From positions 1 to 10,806 of the forward strand of contig JAQVUB010000047.1 of NCBI GenBank assembly GCA_028699735.1: a stretch of DNA of 10,806 bases. Direction: 5' to 3'. The stretch comes from Lentisphaeria bacterium (GTDB lineage: Bacteria; Verrucomicrobiota; Lentisphaeria; Oligosphaerales; Oligosphaeraceae). The first letter of the stretch is position 1, and each line of letters begins with the position of its first letter. Under the pieces are notes generated by a model. It had not been told where the DNA came from. It was given only the letters and a program-made list of their open reading frames with translations, and made no database searches. Made by a program: the position numbers and the translations under genes. This document shows, in pieces, positions 1 through 6,841 of the stretch.

Positions 1-1519
1 GGCAGTGGATCTGGAGCAGGATCCGGTACTGTTGTTCGGAAAACTTTTTGAGGGCGGCTACGAAACCCTGTTTGATCCCGGCAAACTCGCTGGACTAAAG
101 GAGAAGATTTCCGGCAGTACTGGTGTGCATATTGTGTTTGGTGCGGGAGCTTGCGCGGATGAGTTGCGGGCAATCTGTGGCATCTGCGTCTATCTGGATG
201 TCACTCCGAAGCAGTCTGTTCTGAGGATTAAACGGGGTGACTACCGGAATCTTGGTGACGCGGTGGCTCGTCCCTTCAAGGAAATGATGCGGCGTTGTTA
301 TTACTATGATTTTGAACTGGCCATGCATCTGCGGGCAAAACTCCTGAAACAGGACTTGATTGATTTCTACATTGCCAGCGATGATCCGTTGAATATGCAG
401 ATGCTCCCGAGAGAGGTGTTCAATGCGATATGCAATTCTCTGGTCAAATACCCTTTCCGCTGCAAACCGGTCTATCTTGAAGGCGTCTGGGGCGGATACT
501 ATATCAAAAAACTGCGCCATCTTCCCGAGGCAATGAAGAATTGCGCCTGGATTTTTGATCTGATTCCGCTGGAAGTAAGCCTGCTGATTGAGACCGGAAA
601 AGCGATGGTCGAAATTCCCTTTTTCACCTTTGTGTGCAAGGAGGGTGAGGCTTTGATGGGGCGTCAGTGCGTCGACACTTTCAAGGGCTATTTCCCGATT
701 CGTTTCAACTACGATGACACCTGGCACAGCAATGGCAACATGTCCATCCAGCTGCACCCCGGCAAAAAGTATAGCAAAGAGCAGTTCAATGAACATGGCC
801 GCCAGGACGAAAGCTACTACATCATCACCACCGGACATGGAGCACGTACCTTCATCGGACTGCGCGAAGGCGAAGATGCCAAGGAATTCATCGCCGCAAC
901 CAAACGCTCCGAAAAGGATTATTCCCCAGTCGATTACGAAAAGTATGTGCATTTTGAGGAATCCAAACCCGGACGGCAATTTCTGCTGCCGGCGGGAACC
1001 ATCCATTCCTCCGGACGCAATCAGCTTATTCTGGAGATTGGCAGTCTGACCGTCGGCTCCTATACCTTTAAAATGTACGACTATCTGCGTCCGGACCTGG
1101 ATGGCATTCCGCGCCCGATTCATACGTATCACGGGGAACGCACGCTGGAAACGAGCCGGACCTCATCCTGGGTCAGGGACAATCTGGTTCAGAATCCCCG
1201 CAAGTTGCGTTCTGGCGAGGGCTGGGCGGAGTATATCGTTGGTGAACATGACCTGCTGTATTTCAGCCTGTACCGCTATGAATTTGAAAAGCGGATCGAG
1301 GGCAATACCGATGGCGTCTTCCATGTCCTGAATCTGGTGGATGGCGAACGCGTCGTGGTTTACTCGAAGGCCAATCCGGAATACCGCTTTGTGCAGAATT
1401 ATCTGGACATGGTCGTAGTGCCGGCGGACATGGGCGAATACGTCATCGAAAATCTCGGCGACCAGCCGGTCTGCGTGCATAAAACCTGCCTCAAGAAAAA
1501 CTTTGCCGAATTCGTCTGA
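1..1519 (+). CDS. Class I mannose-6-phosphate isomerase-like protein, long form (5' end outside window)
   Basis: Likely interconverts mannose-6-phosphate and fructose-6-phosphate in the cytoplasm. Numbering from the GTG at base 5, the metal-binding set of class I (cupin) phosphomannose isomerases is present: Q249 and H251 in SIQLHP, E269 in QDESYYI, and H334 in AGTIHSSG. The cupin core occupies roughly residues 225-360. The N-terminal 200 residues are not part of the short ManA type. They match what I recall of long (about 590 aa) isomerase homologues in Firmicutes and PVC bacteria, whose N-terminal domain is uncharacterised. The reading frame is open to the left edge and the family is usually longer, so the GTG at base 5 is probably an internal valine and the gene starts upstream. 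The stop touches the start of the ROK kinase, indicating one operon. The family call is solid; the exact substrate is inferred. Confidence 0.85.
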   Translation, partial: AVDLEQDPVLLFGKLFEGGYETLFDPGKLAGLKEKISGSTGVHIVFGAGACADELRAICGICVYLDVTPKQSVLRIKRGDYRNLGDAVARPFKEMMRRCYYYDFELAMHLRAKLLKQDLIDFYIASDDPLNMQMLPREVFNAICNSLVKYPFRCKPVYLEGVWGGYYIKKLRHLPEAMKNCAWIFDLIPLEVSLLIETGKAMVEIPFFTFVCKEGEALMGRQCVDTFKGYFPIRFNYDDTWHSNGNMSIQLHPGKKYSKEQFNEHGRQDESYYIITTGHGARTFIGLREGEDAKEFIAATKRSEKDYSPVDYEKYVHFEESKPGRQFLLPAGTIHSSGRNQLILEIGSLTVGSYTFKMYDYLRPDLDGIPRPIHTYHGERTLETSRTSSWVRDNLVQNPRKLRSGEGWAEYIVGEHDLLYFSLYRYEFEKRIEGNTDGVFHVLNLVDGERVVVYSKANPEYRFVQNYLDMVVVPADMGEYVIENLGDQPVCVHKTCLKKNFAEFV

Positions 1520-2491
1520 ATGAGTGCACTTGATTACAATGCAAAACCGGGTGCTGTTCTGGCGATTGATGCCGGCGGCACCAGCTTCAAGTCGGCCCTG
1601 ATTGATGCTGACGGCGGCCTTGTGCCCGGATCGTTTTATCAGTGCCCGGTCTGTTCAGATGGAGCTCTGGAAGCGGTTCTGGCGACTTATGTGGAACTGA
1701 TCCGGCATGCGTTATCTCGTGGAATGGTCATTGGTGGTATTGGCGTATCGACTCCAGGCCCCTTTGATTATCAGCGTGGTGTCAGCCTGATGAAGCACAA
1801 GTTCGCCTGCCTTTACGGGATCAGCCTGAAAGACAGCCTGGTAAAACTTCTGCCGGCGCTTGCCGGCATCCCGTTTTGCTTCCGGCATGACGCCAATTCC
1901 TTTCTGGCGGGTGAAATGTGGCAGGGGGCAGGGCAGGGCTGCACTCGGATTGGCGGCATCACCCTGGGTACCGGCATCGGAGTCTCCTTCTTTGCCGACG
2001 GCCAATTCTTCAACAACGAGCTGGGCAGTCCGGCAACAGAAGTCAGCCTCTGGAATAAACCATATCGCGATGGGATCGTCGAGGACTTTATCTCTGCACG
2101 AGCCCTGATCGCAGCATATCAAAAATATAATCCGCACTATGATTCGTCCGCTGGTGCCAAGGGCATTGCCGAGGCGGCCAAGTCCGGGGAGCAACAGGCC
2201 GTCCTCGTCTATGAGCAGCTTGGTACCGATCTAGGCAAAGTCCTGACACCCTGGTGCGACCACTTCAATCCCGAAAAAATCGTCTTTGGCGGCCAGATTG
2301 CCGCCAGCTTCGATTTGTTCGCCGTTGCTCTGCAGCAAAATCTGCAGACAATATCCTGTCAGCCCGAACTGCAAGCCGGCACCCTGGGAAGCAACTCAGC
2401 CCTCTTCGGCCTCGCCGCTGAAGGGAAGGGCGTCAGTTTCTCCAAAGGATCAGTCGGATCAACAGGAGAAAAATCGAACTGCCCTGTCTGA
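1520..2491 (+). CDS. ROK-family sugar kinase lacking the zinc motif
   Basis: ATP-dependent sugar kinase fold of 323 aa. Visible motifs are the phosphate-binding DAGGT (residues 17-21), GVSTPGP (75-81), the catalytic aspartate D124 in FRHDAN, the second phosphate loop LGTGIG (149-154), and IVFGG (274-278). The cysteine cluster CxCGxxGCxE that binds zinc in most ROK kinases is absent. Its place (about residues 173-195) is taken by a stretch containing NKPYRDGIVEDF followed by the usual SARAL-like helix. ATG follows the isomerase TGA with no gap and no clear Shine-Dalgarno, so translation is probably coupled. Pairing with a mannose-6-phosphate isomerase suggests a mannokinase or fructokinase role, but glucose or N-acetylhexosamine are possible. 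The last 15 or so residues are a low-complexity tail that includes a translated 9-nt repeat. The stop lies 6 nt from the convergent 66-aa gene. Confidence 0.88.
   Translation: MSALDYNAKPGAVLAIDAGGTSFKSALIDADGGLVPGSFYQCPVCSDGALEAVLATYVELIRHALSRGMVIGGIGVSTPGPFDYQRGVSLMKHKFACLYGISLKDSLVKLLPALAGIPFCFRHDANSFLAGEMWQGAGQGCTRIGGITLGTGIGVSFFADGQFFNNELGSPATEVSLWNKPYRDGIVEDFISARALIAAYQKYNPHYDSSAGAKGIAEAAKSGEQQAVLVYEQLGTDLGKVLTPWCDHFNPEKIVFGGQIAASFDLFAVALQQNLQTISCQPELQAGTLGSNSALFGLAAEGKGVSFSKGSVGSTGEKSNCPV
2447..2464 (+). repeat. Two units of a 9-nt GATCCGACC-like repeat inside the kinase gene
   Basis: GGATCAGTC followed by GGATCAACA is, on the minus strand, TGTTGATCC-GACTGATCC, the same unit type as the tandem repeats at 4531-4557 and 8615-8645. 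Here it is translated in frame as GSV-GST near the kinase C-terminus (about residues 310-315). Only two degenerate units are present, so membership of the family is likely but not certain. Confidence 0.45.
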
Positions 2492-2497
2492 AAAATA

Positions 2498-2698
2498 TCA
2501 CGGTGAAATTTGCCAGGGGACGATAATTTTTCCTCTGGCAGCATAGATTGGTGCGACCCGCTTTTGCATTTCGACCACACAGCGGACTTTTTCTGGATAT
2601 GGCATTTCACGCCAGGCCTTTCGACTTTTGCGCTTGGCATAGTAATCATCAGGCAAAGGTGCCACAGGAGTGTTCATGGTTTTGTCCATTGCTGCCAT
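2498..2698 (-). CDS. Small basic protein (66 aa), partner of the nucleotidyltransferase
   Basis: No domain recognised. The protein is short, has a basic N-terminal part (YYAKRKSRKAW around residues 20-30), a central amphipathic stretch with EKVRCVVEMQKRVAPI, and ends in IIVPWQ. I recall proteins with this EK(I/V)R..VE.QK..API..RG pattern beside AbiEii-type nucleotidyltransferase genes in PVC bacteria, but this is memory only. It overlaps the 3' end of the nucleotidyltransferase gene by 25 nt, so the two are co-transcribed and probably co-translated. A good Shine-Dalgarno, AAAGGAG, lies 2 nt before the ATG at 2698 and 11 nt before a second ATG at 2689. The latter may be the real start, giving 63 aa. 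An antitoxin or accessory role is possible but unproven. Confidence 0.6.
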   Translation of the reverse strand: MAAMDKTMNTPVAPLPDDYYAKRKSRKAWREMPYPEKVRCVVEMQKRVAPIYAARGKIIVPWQISP

Positions 2699-3180
2699 TT
2701 CTCCTTTAATCTATATCTGAACAGAATGTCATCCATTTTTTTTTCATTCAGTATTCCTGCGTCTCTGAATGCCAGAACCCGCAATCGATCCTTGGCGCGA
2801 CCAGTTTGTAAAGAAATTGCAACAAGATGTTCTGCGCTGATGACTTTGGTTCTGGTACCTTCATAGTCGGTAATCTGTGCGGAATTGCACGCTTCTTCCA
2901 GTAACTCATTGTAAGCAGGAAGAAACTGCACGGGTGTTCCCTCAATATTAATGCACTCCTTTTCATGTTCATCCGGCAGATAACCTTTGCCTCTTAATGC
3001 ACTGTAAATGGGTTGCAGTGGCAGCAAATCAAATTTATCGAGTGATATAATGAAAATGTCCAAATCGATCGTCATCACGGGTTCAAGATAAAAAGTAGCC
3101 CCCATTGCACCACCAATGGCATAGTCAGAAATGACTCCCCCTTCAATCAAATGATTTAAGACTTGCAGAGTTTTTTTCAT
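2674..3180 (-). CDS. AbiEii/MNT-like nucleotidyltransferase-fold protein
   Basis: A 168-aa protein. From the ATG at 3180, AIGGAMGATFY (residues 21-31) followed by MTIDLDIFI (36-44, with D39 and D41) is the GG...T.D.D pattern of minimal nucleotidyltransferases and AbiEii-type proteins. The C-terminal GRAKDRLR...GIL segment (about 127-144) is also typical. Such proteins act in type IV toxin-antitoxin and abortive-infection systems, or are uncharacterised. A TTG at 3216 would add 12 residues but has no good ribosome site and would sit almost on the predicted transcription start, so ATG 3180 is preferred; its own ribosome site (TTGAG) is weak. The sequence is visibly more AT-rich than the metabolic genes on either side, consistent with acquisition by transfer. 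Whether it is a toxin, antitoxin or neither cannot be told from sequence. Confidence 0.72.
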   Translation of the reverse strand: MKKTLQVLNHLIEGGVISDYAIGGAMGATFYLEPVMTIDLDIFIISLDKFDLLPLQPIYSALRGKGYLPDEHEKECINIEGTPVQFLPAYNELLEEACNSAQITDYEGTRTKVISAEHLVAISLQTGRAKDRLRVLAFRDAGILNEKKMDDILFRYRLKEKWQQWTKP

Positions 3181-3228
3181 GGTACTCAAAGTTACATTGG
3201 CGATGGATATTGACAAGCAGCTCTATAA

Positions 3229-3234
3229 AATATA
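3229..3234 (-). promoter_or_regulatory. Possible extended -10 promoter of the nucleotidyltransferase gene
   Basis: On the minus strand, TGGTATATT gives TG-n-TATATT, an extended -10 box. Transcription would start near 3222, giving a leader of about 40 nt to the ATG at 3180. No convincing -35 box is seen 17 nt upstream, so this is a weak prediction. Confidence 0.3.
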
Positions 3235-3261
3235 CCACATATTGCTTTCTGTTACTCTTGT

Positions 3262-3528
3262 TATACTCGATTAGCTTGAGAATCTGATTTTTTTGTCATG
3301 GGTCAAGGAAGACAGGTAACAGTGCTATTCAATTTTTAACAACGAAAAAACACAAAAGGACACGAAAATTTTTCATGGAAACAACCATGTATTGTAACAG
3401 TAAAAGACGCTTCCATGAAAATTTTTCGTGTCCTTTTGTGTTTTTTCGTTGTTAAGAAGAATTTCTCCGTTACTCCGTTTCATTGACCGTCTACAAAAAA
3501 AGTAAGGTTTTCAGGCAAATCGAGTATA
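3262..3528 (+). mobile_element. Palindromic dispersed element, copy 1 (with extra outer arms)
   Basis: A nested inverted repeat. Inner arms 3336-3380 and 3411-3455 are 45 nt each with one mismatch and enclose a 30-nt loop. The core homologous to the other two copies is 3294-3495 (202 nt), with weak ends TGTCATGGGTCAA and TTGACCGTCTACA. Here the pairing continues outward to a perfect 11-nt inverted repeat, TATACTCGATT (3262-3272) and its complement (3518-3528). No coding sequence is inside. It fills most of the 513-nt gap between the nucleotidyltransferase and the SDR. Type is inferred (MITE or REP-like); orientation follows the loop, which ends in AAAAGACGCTTCC on the plus strand, as in copy 2. 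Confidence 0.75.
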
Positions 3529-3693
3529 TATCAACTGATGTTGAAAATAAAACCCTTGGCGCTTCTGGCGGTTAGTTCCTCTGCATTGAAACGCTAAGGA
3601 ACCAAGCCCTTTCGTGCCTGTCAAATCGTTCAAACATCATTGAATTTTACGATAAAACGGATTTTTGTTTAATCATGTTTGACAGATTCGGTT
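3529..3693. other. Non-coding stretch downstream of the SDR gene
   Basis: No gene is supported here. About 3553-3600 resembles a decayed copy of the (TTTGCGTT/CTTGGCGGTTA)-type dispersed repeats common in PVC genomes. An 8-nt inverted repeat, CTGTCAAA (3618-3625) and TTTGACAG (3678-3685), has a 52-nt spacer and no T-tract, so it is not a convincing terminator. CAGATTCG occurs twice (3683-3690 and 3695-3702) around the SDR stop codon. Confidence 0.4.
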
Positions 3694-4431
3694 TCAGATT
3701 CGCAGGCCGCCGTCGATTTCCAGGATTTTGCCATTAACGAAATCATTGCCGATGATGAAGCAGACCGTATCGGCAATCTCCTGCATTTTGCCAAGGCGAC
3801 GCAAGGGCACCTGAGCGGTGATTTTTTCCAGAATTTCCGGGCGTATGGCGGCGGTCATTTCGGTTTGCAGATAACCAGGGGCAATGGCGGCACAGCGGAT
3901 ATGGAAGCGTGCGAGCTCTTTGCTCCAGGTAACGGTCATGGCATCGACTCCGGCTTTGGCTGCCGAATAATTGGTCTGGCCATAGTTGCCGCTGCGTGAC
4001 ACGGAAGAGATATTGATGATGACGCCGCCGGAGGCTTCTGTCATTCGGGCGGCGGCAGCGCGTCCGCACAGGAAAACTCCGGTCAGATTGACTTGCAGCA
4101 CCTGCTGAAAGTCATCCAATGACATGGTGCTGATGACGCCATTCTTGTTTTTGACCAGCAGTCCATCGCGGGTGATCCCGGCATTGTTAATCAGTACATC
4201 CACTGACGGCAGCCCGGCAAAAAAGTCTTGGACAGACTGTTCGGAGCTGACATCGCAGGCTGAACAGGTCAGCTGTCCAGACGCAGCGTGCTGTGCGAGT
4301 TCATGCAGGGAATCCAGGCCGAGATCGCAGGCATGAACGATCGCACCACGTGCGAGCAGTTCGAGAGCGATCTGGCGCCCAAGCCCGCGTCCGGCCCCAG
4401 TGATGACACAATGCTTATTGCGGATTTCCAT
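3694..4431 (-). CDS. SDR-family (R)-3-hydroxyacyl-type dehydrogenase / acetoacetyl-CoA reductase-like
   Basis: A classical short-chain dehydrogenase of 245 aa, the usual FabG/PhaB length. It has the nucleotide loop TGAGRGLG (11-18), NNAG (82-85), and the catalytic S143, Y155 and K159 in ISSVS and NYSAAK. An acidic residue, D36, sits at the end of the second strand, which in this family favours NAD(H) over NADP(H). That fits an oxidising role better than fatty-acid synthesis. ATG 4431 has a strong ribosome site, GGAGG, 4 nt upstream. It is the last of four same-strand genes after a CoA-transferase, thiolase and 3-hydroxybutyryl-CoA dehydrogenase. I infer action on 3-hydroxybutyrate/acetoacetate or their CoA esters with R stereochemistry. 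Other SDR substrates cannot be excluded. It lies 239 nt from the dehydrogenase gene, the gap being filled with repeats. Confidence 0.85.
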   Translation of the reverse strand: MEIRNKHCVITGAGRGLGRQIALELLARGAIVHACDLGLDSLHELAQHAASGQLTCSACDVSSEQSVQDFFAGLPSVDVLINNAGITRDGLLVKNKNGVISTMSLDDFQQVLQVNLTGVFLCGRAAAARMTEASGGVIINISSVSRSGNYGQTNYSAAKAGVDAMTVTWSKELARFHIRCAAIAPGYLQTEMTAAIRPEILEKITAQVPLRRLGKMQEIADTVCFIIGNDFVNGKILEIDGGLRI

Positions 4432-4499
4432 ATTTCCTCCGTACTGCTATCACCTTAAAAAAGAAAATTACTCCCTGAAAAACCTCAAGTATTTGGCTT

Positions 4500-4511
4500 A
4501 AAAGGCCTTTT
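4500..4511. repeat. Perfect 12-nt palindrome in the SDR upstream region
   Basis: AAAAGGCCTTTT reads the same on both strands and lies about 70 nt upstream of the SDR start. It could be an operator half-site pair or chance; nothing else in the window repeats it. Confidence 0.25.
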
Positions 4512-4530
4512 GAAGATGCCGTCAATGTCC

Positions 4531-4557
4531 GATCCGACCGATCCGACCGATCTGTCG
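4531..4557. repeat. Tandem 9-nt repeat, three units
   Basis: GATCCGACC, GATCCGACC and GATCTGTCG follow each other exactly, preceded by a partial unit (TCC). They lie in the 239-nt gap between the 3-hydroxybutyryl-CoA dehydrogenase and SDR genes. The same unit forms the hairpin at 8612-8648 and is seen in the kinase tail at 2447-2464. Confidence 0.8.
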
Positions 4558-4596
4558 AAGAACTCATGAGCCAGGCTGCGAATTCTCGTGCAGGCA

Positions 4597-4668
4597 CATC
4601 TGTCGCAGCAACAACCCTTAAAAACTTTTCGTGTCTTTTCGTGTTTTTTCGTTGTTAAAAACGAGATA
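4597..4668 (+). repeat. 72-nt dispersed repeat, copy A
   Basis: Matches copy B (5565-5636) at about 62 of 72 positions by eye. It begins CATCTGTCGCAGCAACAACC and ends in periodic TTTTCGTGT units, then TTTTCGTTGTTAAAAA. The periodic part is the same sequence as the inner arm of the three palindromic elements, but here it is a single arm. It ends 2 nt from the stop codon of the 3-hydroxybutyryl-CoA dehydrogenase gene. Confidence 0.8.
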
Positions 4669-4670
4669 GG

Positions 4671-5519
4671 TCAGTAGGAGTAGAAACCGCAGCCGCTTTT
4701 GCGTCCGAGTTTTCCGGCAGCGACGCGGTTGGTCAGTGCTGCGGAAGGGAGGTAATTGGGATTATCGAGGCTGCTGGCGAGTTTTTGCAGGATATCGCAG
4801 CAGATATCGAGTCCGATCAGGTCGGCTACCTGCAATGGTCCGGCGGGATGCAGGGTACCCAGGCGCATGGCTGTATCGATATCGGCGGGGCTGGCGACAC
4901 CGCTGTCAACCAGTCGTGCGGCTTCATTGATCAATGGCAGCAGCAGGCGGTTGACGATGAAGCCCGGAGAGTCCTTGACCGTTACGGGCTGCTTGCCGCA
5001 GCGCTGCAGAAGATCATTGACTTCCTGCAGCCGTTCGGCCTGGAATGCTGCTGTGGTAATGACCTCAACCAGAGCCAGCCGGGTTGGCGGATTGAAAAAA
5101 TGCAGGCCGAGAAAGCGTTCCGGGCGGGCCAGAGTGCCGGACAGGTCGGTGACGCTCAACGAACTGGTATTGGAGCCAATCAGGGTATCGGCTCTGACGA
5201 TTTCCTCCAGCTGCCGGTAAAGCGCAGTTTTGGCGGCGCAGTCCTCAAATATTGCTTCAATGACTAGATCCGCATCCGCAAATTCGGCGAGACTGGCGGC
5301 GGGATGCAGGCGGGTCAGACTTTCTGCTGCGGCCTCAGCGCTTATTGTGCCTTTCTCGACGCTTTTGTCCAACCGTTTGCGGATGGCATCGACCCCGCGT
5401 CTGGTGAGTTCCTCCGTACGGTCCCAAAGGCGGGTGGTAAGACCTTTTTCAGCGAACATCTGGGCAATTCCGCTGCCCATTGTGCCTGCTCCAACTACTC
5501 CGATGACTTCAATACTCAT
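4671..5519 (-). CDS. 3-hydroxybutyryl-CoA dehydrogenase
   Basis: Oxidises (S)-3-hydroxybutyryl-CoA to acetoacetyl-CoA with NAD, or the reverse, in the cytoplasm. The 282-aa length is typical. The Rossmann loop GAGTMG is at residues 10-15, with D33 at the end of the next strand indicating NAD. The catalytic residues of the family are all present: S119 in NTSS, H140 in GLHFFNP, E152 and N190 in KDSPGFIVNR. The C-terminal domain carries GPLQVADLIGLD and ends with GRKSGCGFYSY. The start is ATG 5519, which has a good ribosome site (AGGGAGA) and puts the Rossmann strand at the N-terminus. A longer frame from 5567 adds 16 unrelated residues read from repeat DNA. It lies between the thiolase and the SDR on the same strand, and repeats abut its 3' end. 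Confidence 0.95.
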   Translation of the reverse strand: MSIEVIGVVGAGTMGSGIAQMFAEKGLTTRLWDRTEELTRRGVDAIRKRLDKSVEKGTISAEAAAESLTRLHPAASLAEFADADLVIEAIFEDCAAKTALYRQLEEIVRADTLIGSNTSSLSVTDLSGTLARPERFLGLHFFNPPTRLALVEVITTAAFQAERLQEVNDLLQRCGKQPVTVKDSPGFIVNRLLLPLINEAARLVDSGVASPADIDTAMRLGTLHPAGPLQVADLIGLDICCDILQKLASSLDNPNYLPSAALTNRVAAGKLGRKSGCGFYSY

Positions 5520-5564
5520 AAAAATCTCCCTAAAAGCATGCTTCCAAATTTTCGCCTGCGATTT

Positions 5565-5636
5565 CATCCGTCAAAGCAACAACCTATAAAAAGTTTTCGT
5601 GTTTTTTCGTGTCTTTTCGTTGTTAAAAATCAGATA
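5565..5636 (+). repeat. 72-nt dispersed repeat, copy B
   Basis: Partner of copy A (4597-4668), beginning CATCCGTCAAAGCAACAACC with the same TTTTCGTGT periodic part. Its right end includes the thiolase stop codon (5630-5632). Sequence just to its left (AAAAGCATGCTTCC then AAATTTTCG) resembles the loop and right-arm start of the three long palindromes, so it may be a decayed element. Confidence 0.8.
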
Positions 5637-6802
5637 TTCTCGACGAGGACAGCGATTCCCATGCCTCCGCCGACGCAAAGGGATGCGACGCCAAGGGCGG
5701 CTCCCTGTCGTTTCATCTGATGGATGAGGGTAACGATGATGCGTGCTCCGCTGGCGCCGATGGGGTGACCGAGTGCGATTGCTCCGCCATTGACATTGAC
5801 CTTGCCGGCGTCCAGACCCAAGTCTGCCAGCACGGCGAGCGATTGTACGGCAAAGGCCTCGTTGAGTTCCCAGAGATCAATGTCGGCCGTTTGCAGTTTC
5901 TGGCGTTGCAGCAGGATTTTGACTGCATTCACCGGTCCAATGCCCATCATTTCGGGAGAACAGCCGCTCCACACGGCATCCCGCAGGATGACGCTGCCGG
6001 AGCTGTCGGCAACCCGTGAACGTTCTGCCAGCACCAGGGCGGCGGCGCCATCGTTGATGCCGGAAGCATTGCCGGCAGTGACCGTGCCATCCGCTTTGAA
6101 GGCCGGACGCAGCCGCGCGAGCACTTCGACCGTCGTGTCCGGGCGCGGATGTTCATCCTGCTCGACGAGAATTTCGCTTTTGCGTTGGCGCACCGTGACC
6201 GGTACGATTTCCTCAGCAAAAATTCCCTTTGCGGTGGCCGCCGCGCAACGGCGCTGGCTTTCCGCGGCAAAGGTATCCTGTGTTTCGCGGCTGATTTTAT
6301 AATGCGCCGCGATATTTTCGGCAGTGGTTCCCATATGCAGCTGGCTGAAGGCATCCGTCAGGCCGTCGCTTTCTGTGCTGTCAATAGCAGCGGTGCGTCC
6401 ATATCCGGCTCCCTGGCGCATTGATGGCAGCAGATACGGTGCTCCGCTCATGCTTTCGGTGCCGCCGGCCAGTACGATTGATGCTTCCTCGAGGCGAATG
6501 GCCCGCAAGCCCTGCAGTACCGAAAACATCCCTGAGCCGCAGACCTGGTTGACAGTCGCGGCGGGTTTGGCGACCGGGATGCCGCAGCCAATGGCAATCT
6601 GCCTGGCGGGATTCTGGCCGAGGCCGGCCTGCAAAACATTGCCGAACAGAGTCTCATCCACCAAATCCGGAGAAAACCCGGAGCGCTGCAAAGCAGCCGA
6701 TGCCGCGATCTGGCCGAGTTTGACTGCGGAGGTAGTGGAGAGTTTGCCATTAAGGCTGCCGATCGGAGTCCGGACGGAAGCGCAAATTAGTGCCTGTTTC
6801 AT
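5630..6802 (-). CDS. Acetyl-CoA C-acetyltransferase (biosynthetic-type thiolase)
   Basis: Cleaves acetoacetyl-CoA to two acetyl-CoA, or condenses them. Length of 390 aa is standard for homotetrameric thiolases. The nucleophile C88 lies in NQVCGSGM, H346 in ALGHPIGASGAR, and the second catalytic cysteine C376 in SLCVGGG. NEAFA is at 314-318 and GNASGINDGAAA at 244-255. ATG 6802 is preceded by an AAGGGA ribosome site. On the present sequence it lies 210 nt from the CoA-transferase stop because an element sits between them; without it the spacing would be 19 nt (see findings). The next gene downstream is the 3-hydroxybutyryl-CoA dehydrogenase, giving the usual acetoacetyl-CoA gene set. Substrates longer than C4 are possible but there is no sign of them in the context. 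Confidence 0.95.
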   Translation of the reverse strand: MKQALICASVRTPIGSLNGKLSTTSAVKLGQIAASAALQRSGFSPDLVDETLFGNVLQAGLGQNPARQIAIGCGIPVAKPAATVNQVCGSGMFSVLQGLRAIRLEEASIVLAGGTESMSGAPYLLPSMRQGAGYGRTAAIDSTESDGLTDAFSQLHMGTTAENIAAHYKISRETQDTFAAESQRRCAAATAKGIFAEEIVPVTVRQRKSEILVEQDEHPRPDTTVEVLARLRPAFKADGTVTAGNASGINDGAAALVLAERSRVADSSGSVILRDAVWSGCSPEMMGIGPVNAVKILLQRQKLQTADIDLWELNEAFAVQSLAVLADLGLDAGKVNVNGGAIALGHPIGASGARIIVTLIHQMKRQGAALGVASLCVGGGMGIAVLVENI

Positions 6803-6841
6803 TGTCTTTCCCTTGCTTTAATCAGATAAACATGAATTCCG

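Noticed and set aside
95..1132. 345-codon open frame on the minus strand within the isomerase gene
   Set aside because: Antisense shadow; no recognisable domain, while the plus-strand frame carries the metal-binding set of phosphomannose isomerases.
3181..3216. TTG start at 3216 for the nucleotidyltransferase
   Set aside because: It would start only about 6 nt after the predicted transcription start and has no ribosome site; ATG 3180 begins directly at the family core.
3336..3455. Inner palindrome of copy 1 as a plain Rho-independent terminator
   Set aside because: Arms are far longer than terminators, AT-rich, with no T-tract beyond the stem, and the homology with the other copies extends past the stem and into the loop.
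4531..4557. CRISPR-like or iteron array from the 9-nt tandem
   Set aside because: Units are contiguous with no spacers, only three copies, and no cas, replication or partition genes are nearby.
4415..4597. 60-codon frame on the minus strand across the SDR start and upstream repeats
   Set aside because: Much of it is translated 9-nt repeat (a DRSDRSDR-like run) and it overlaps the well-supported SDR start in another frame.
5520..5567. Upstream start for the 3-hydroxybutyryl-CoA dehydrogenase
   Set aside because: The extra 16 residues are read from repeat-flanking DNA and place residues before a Rossmann strand that normally begins the protein; ATG 5519 has a good Shine-Dalgarno.
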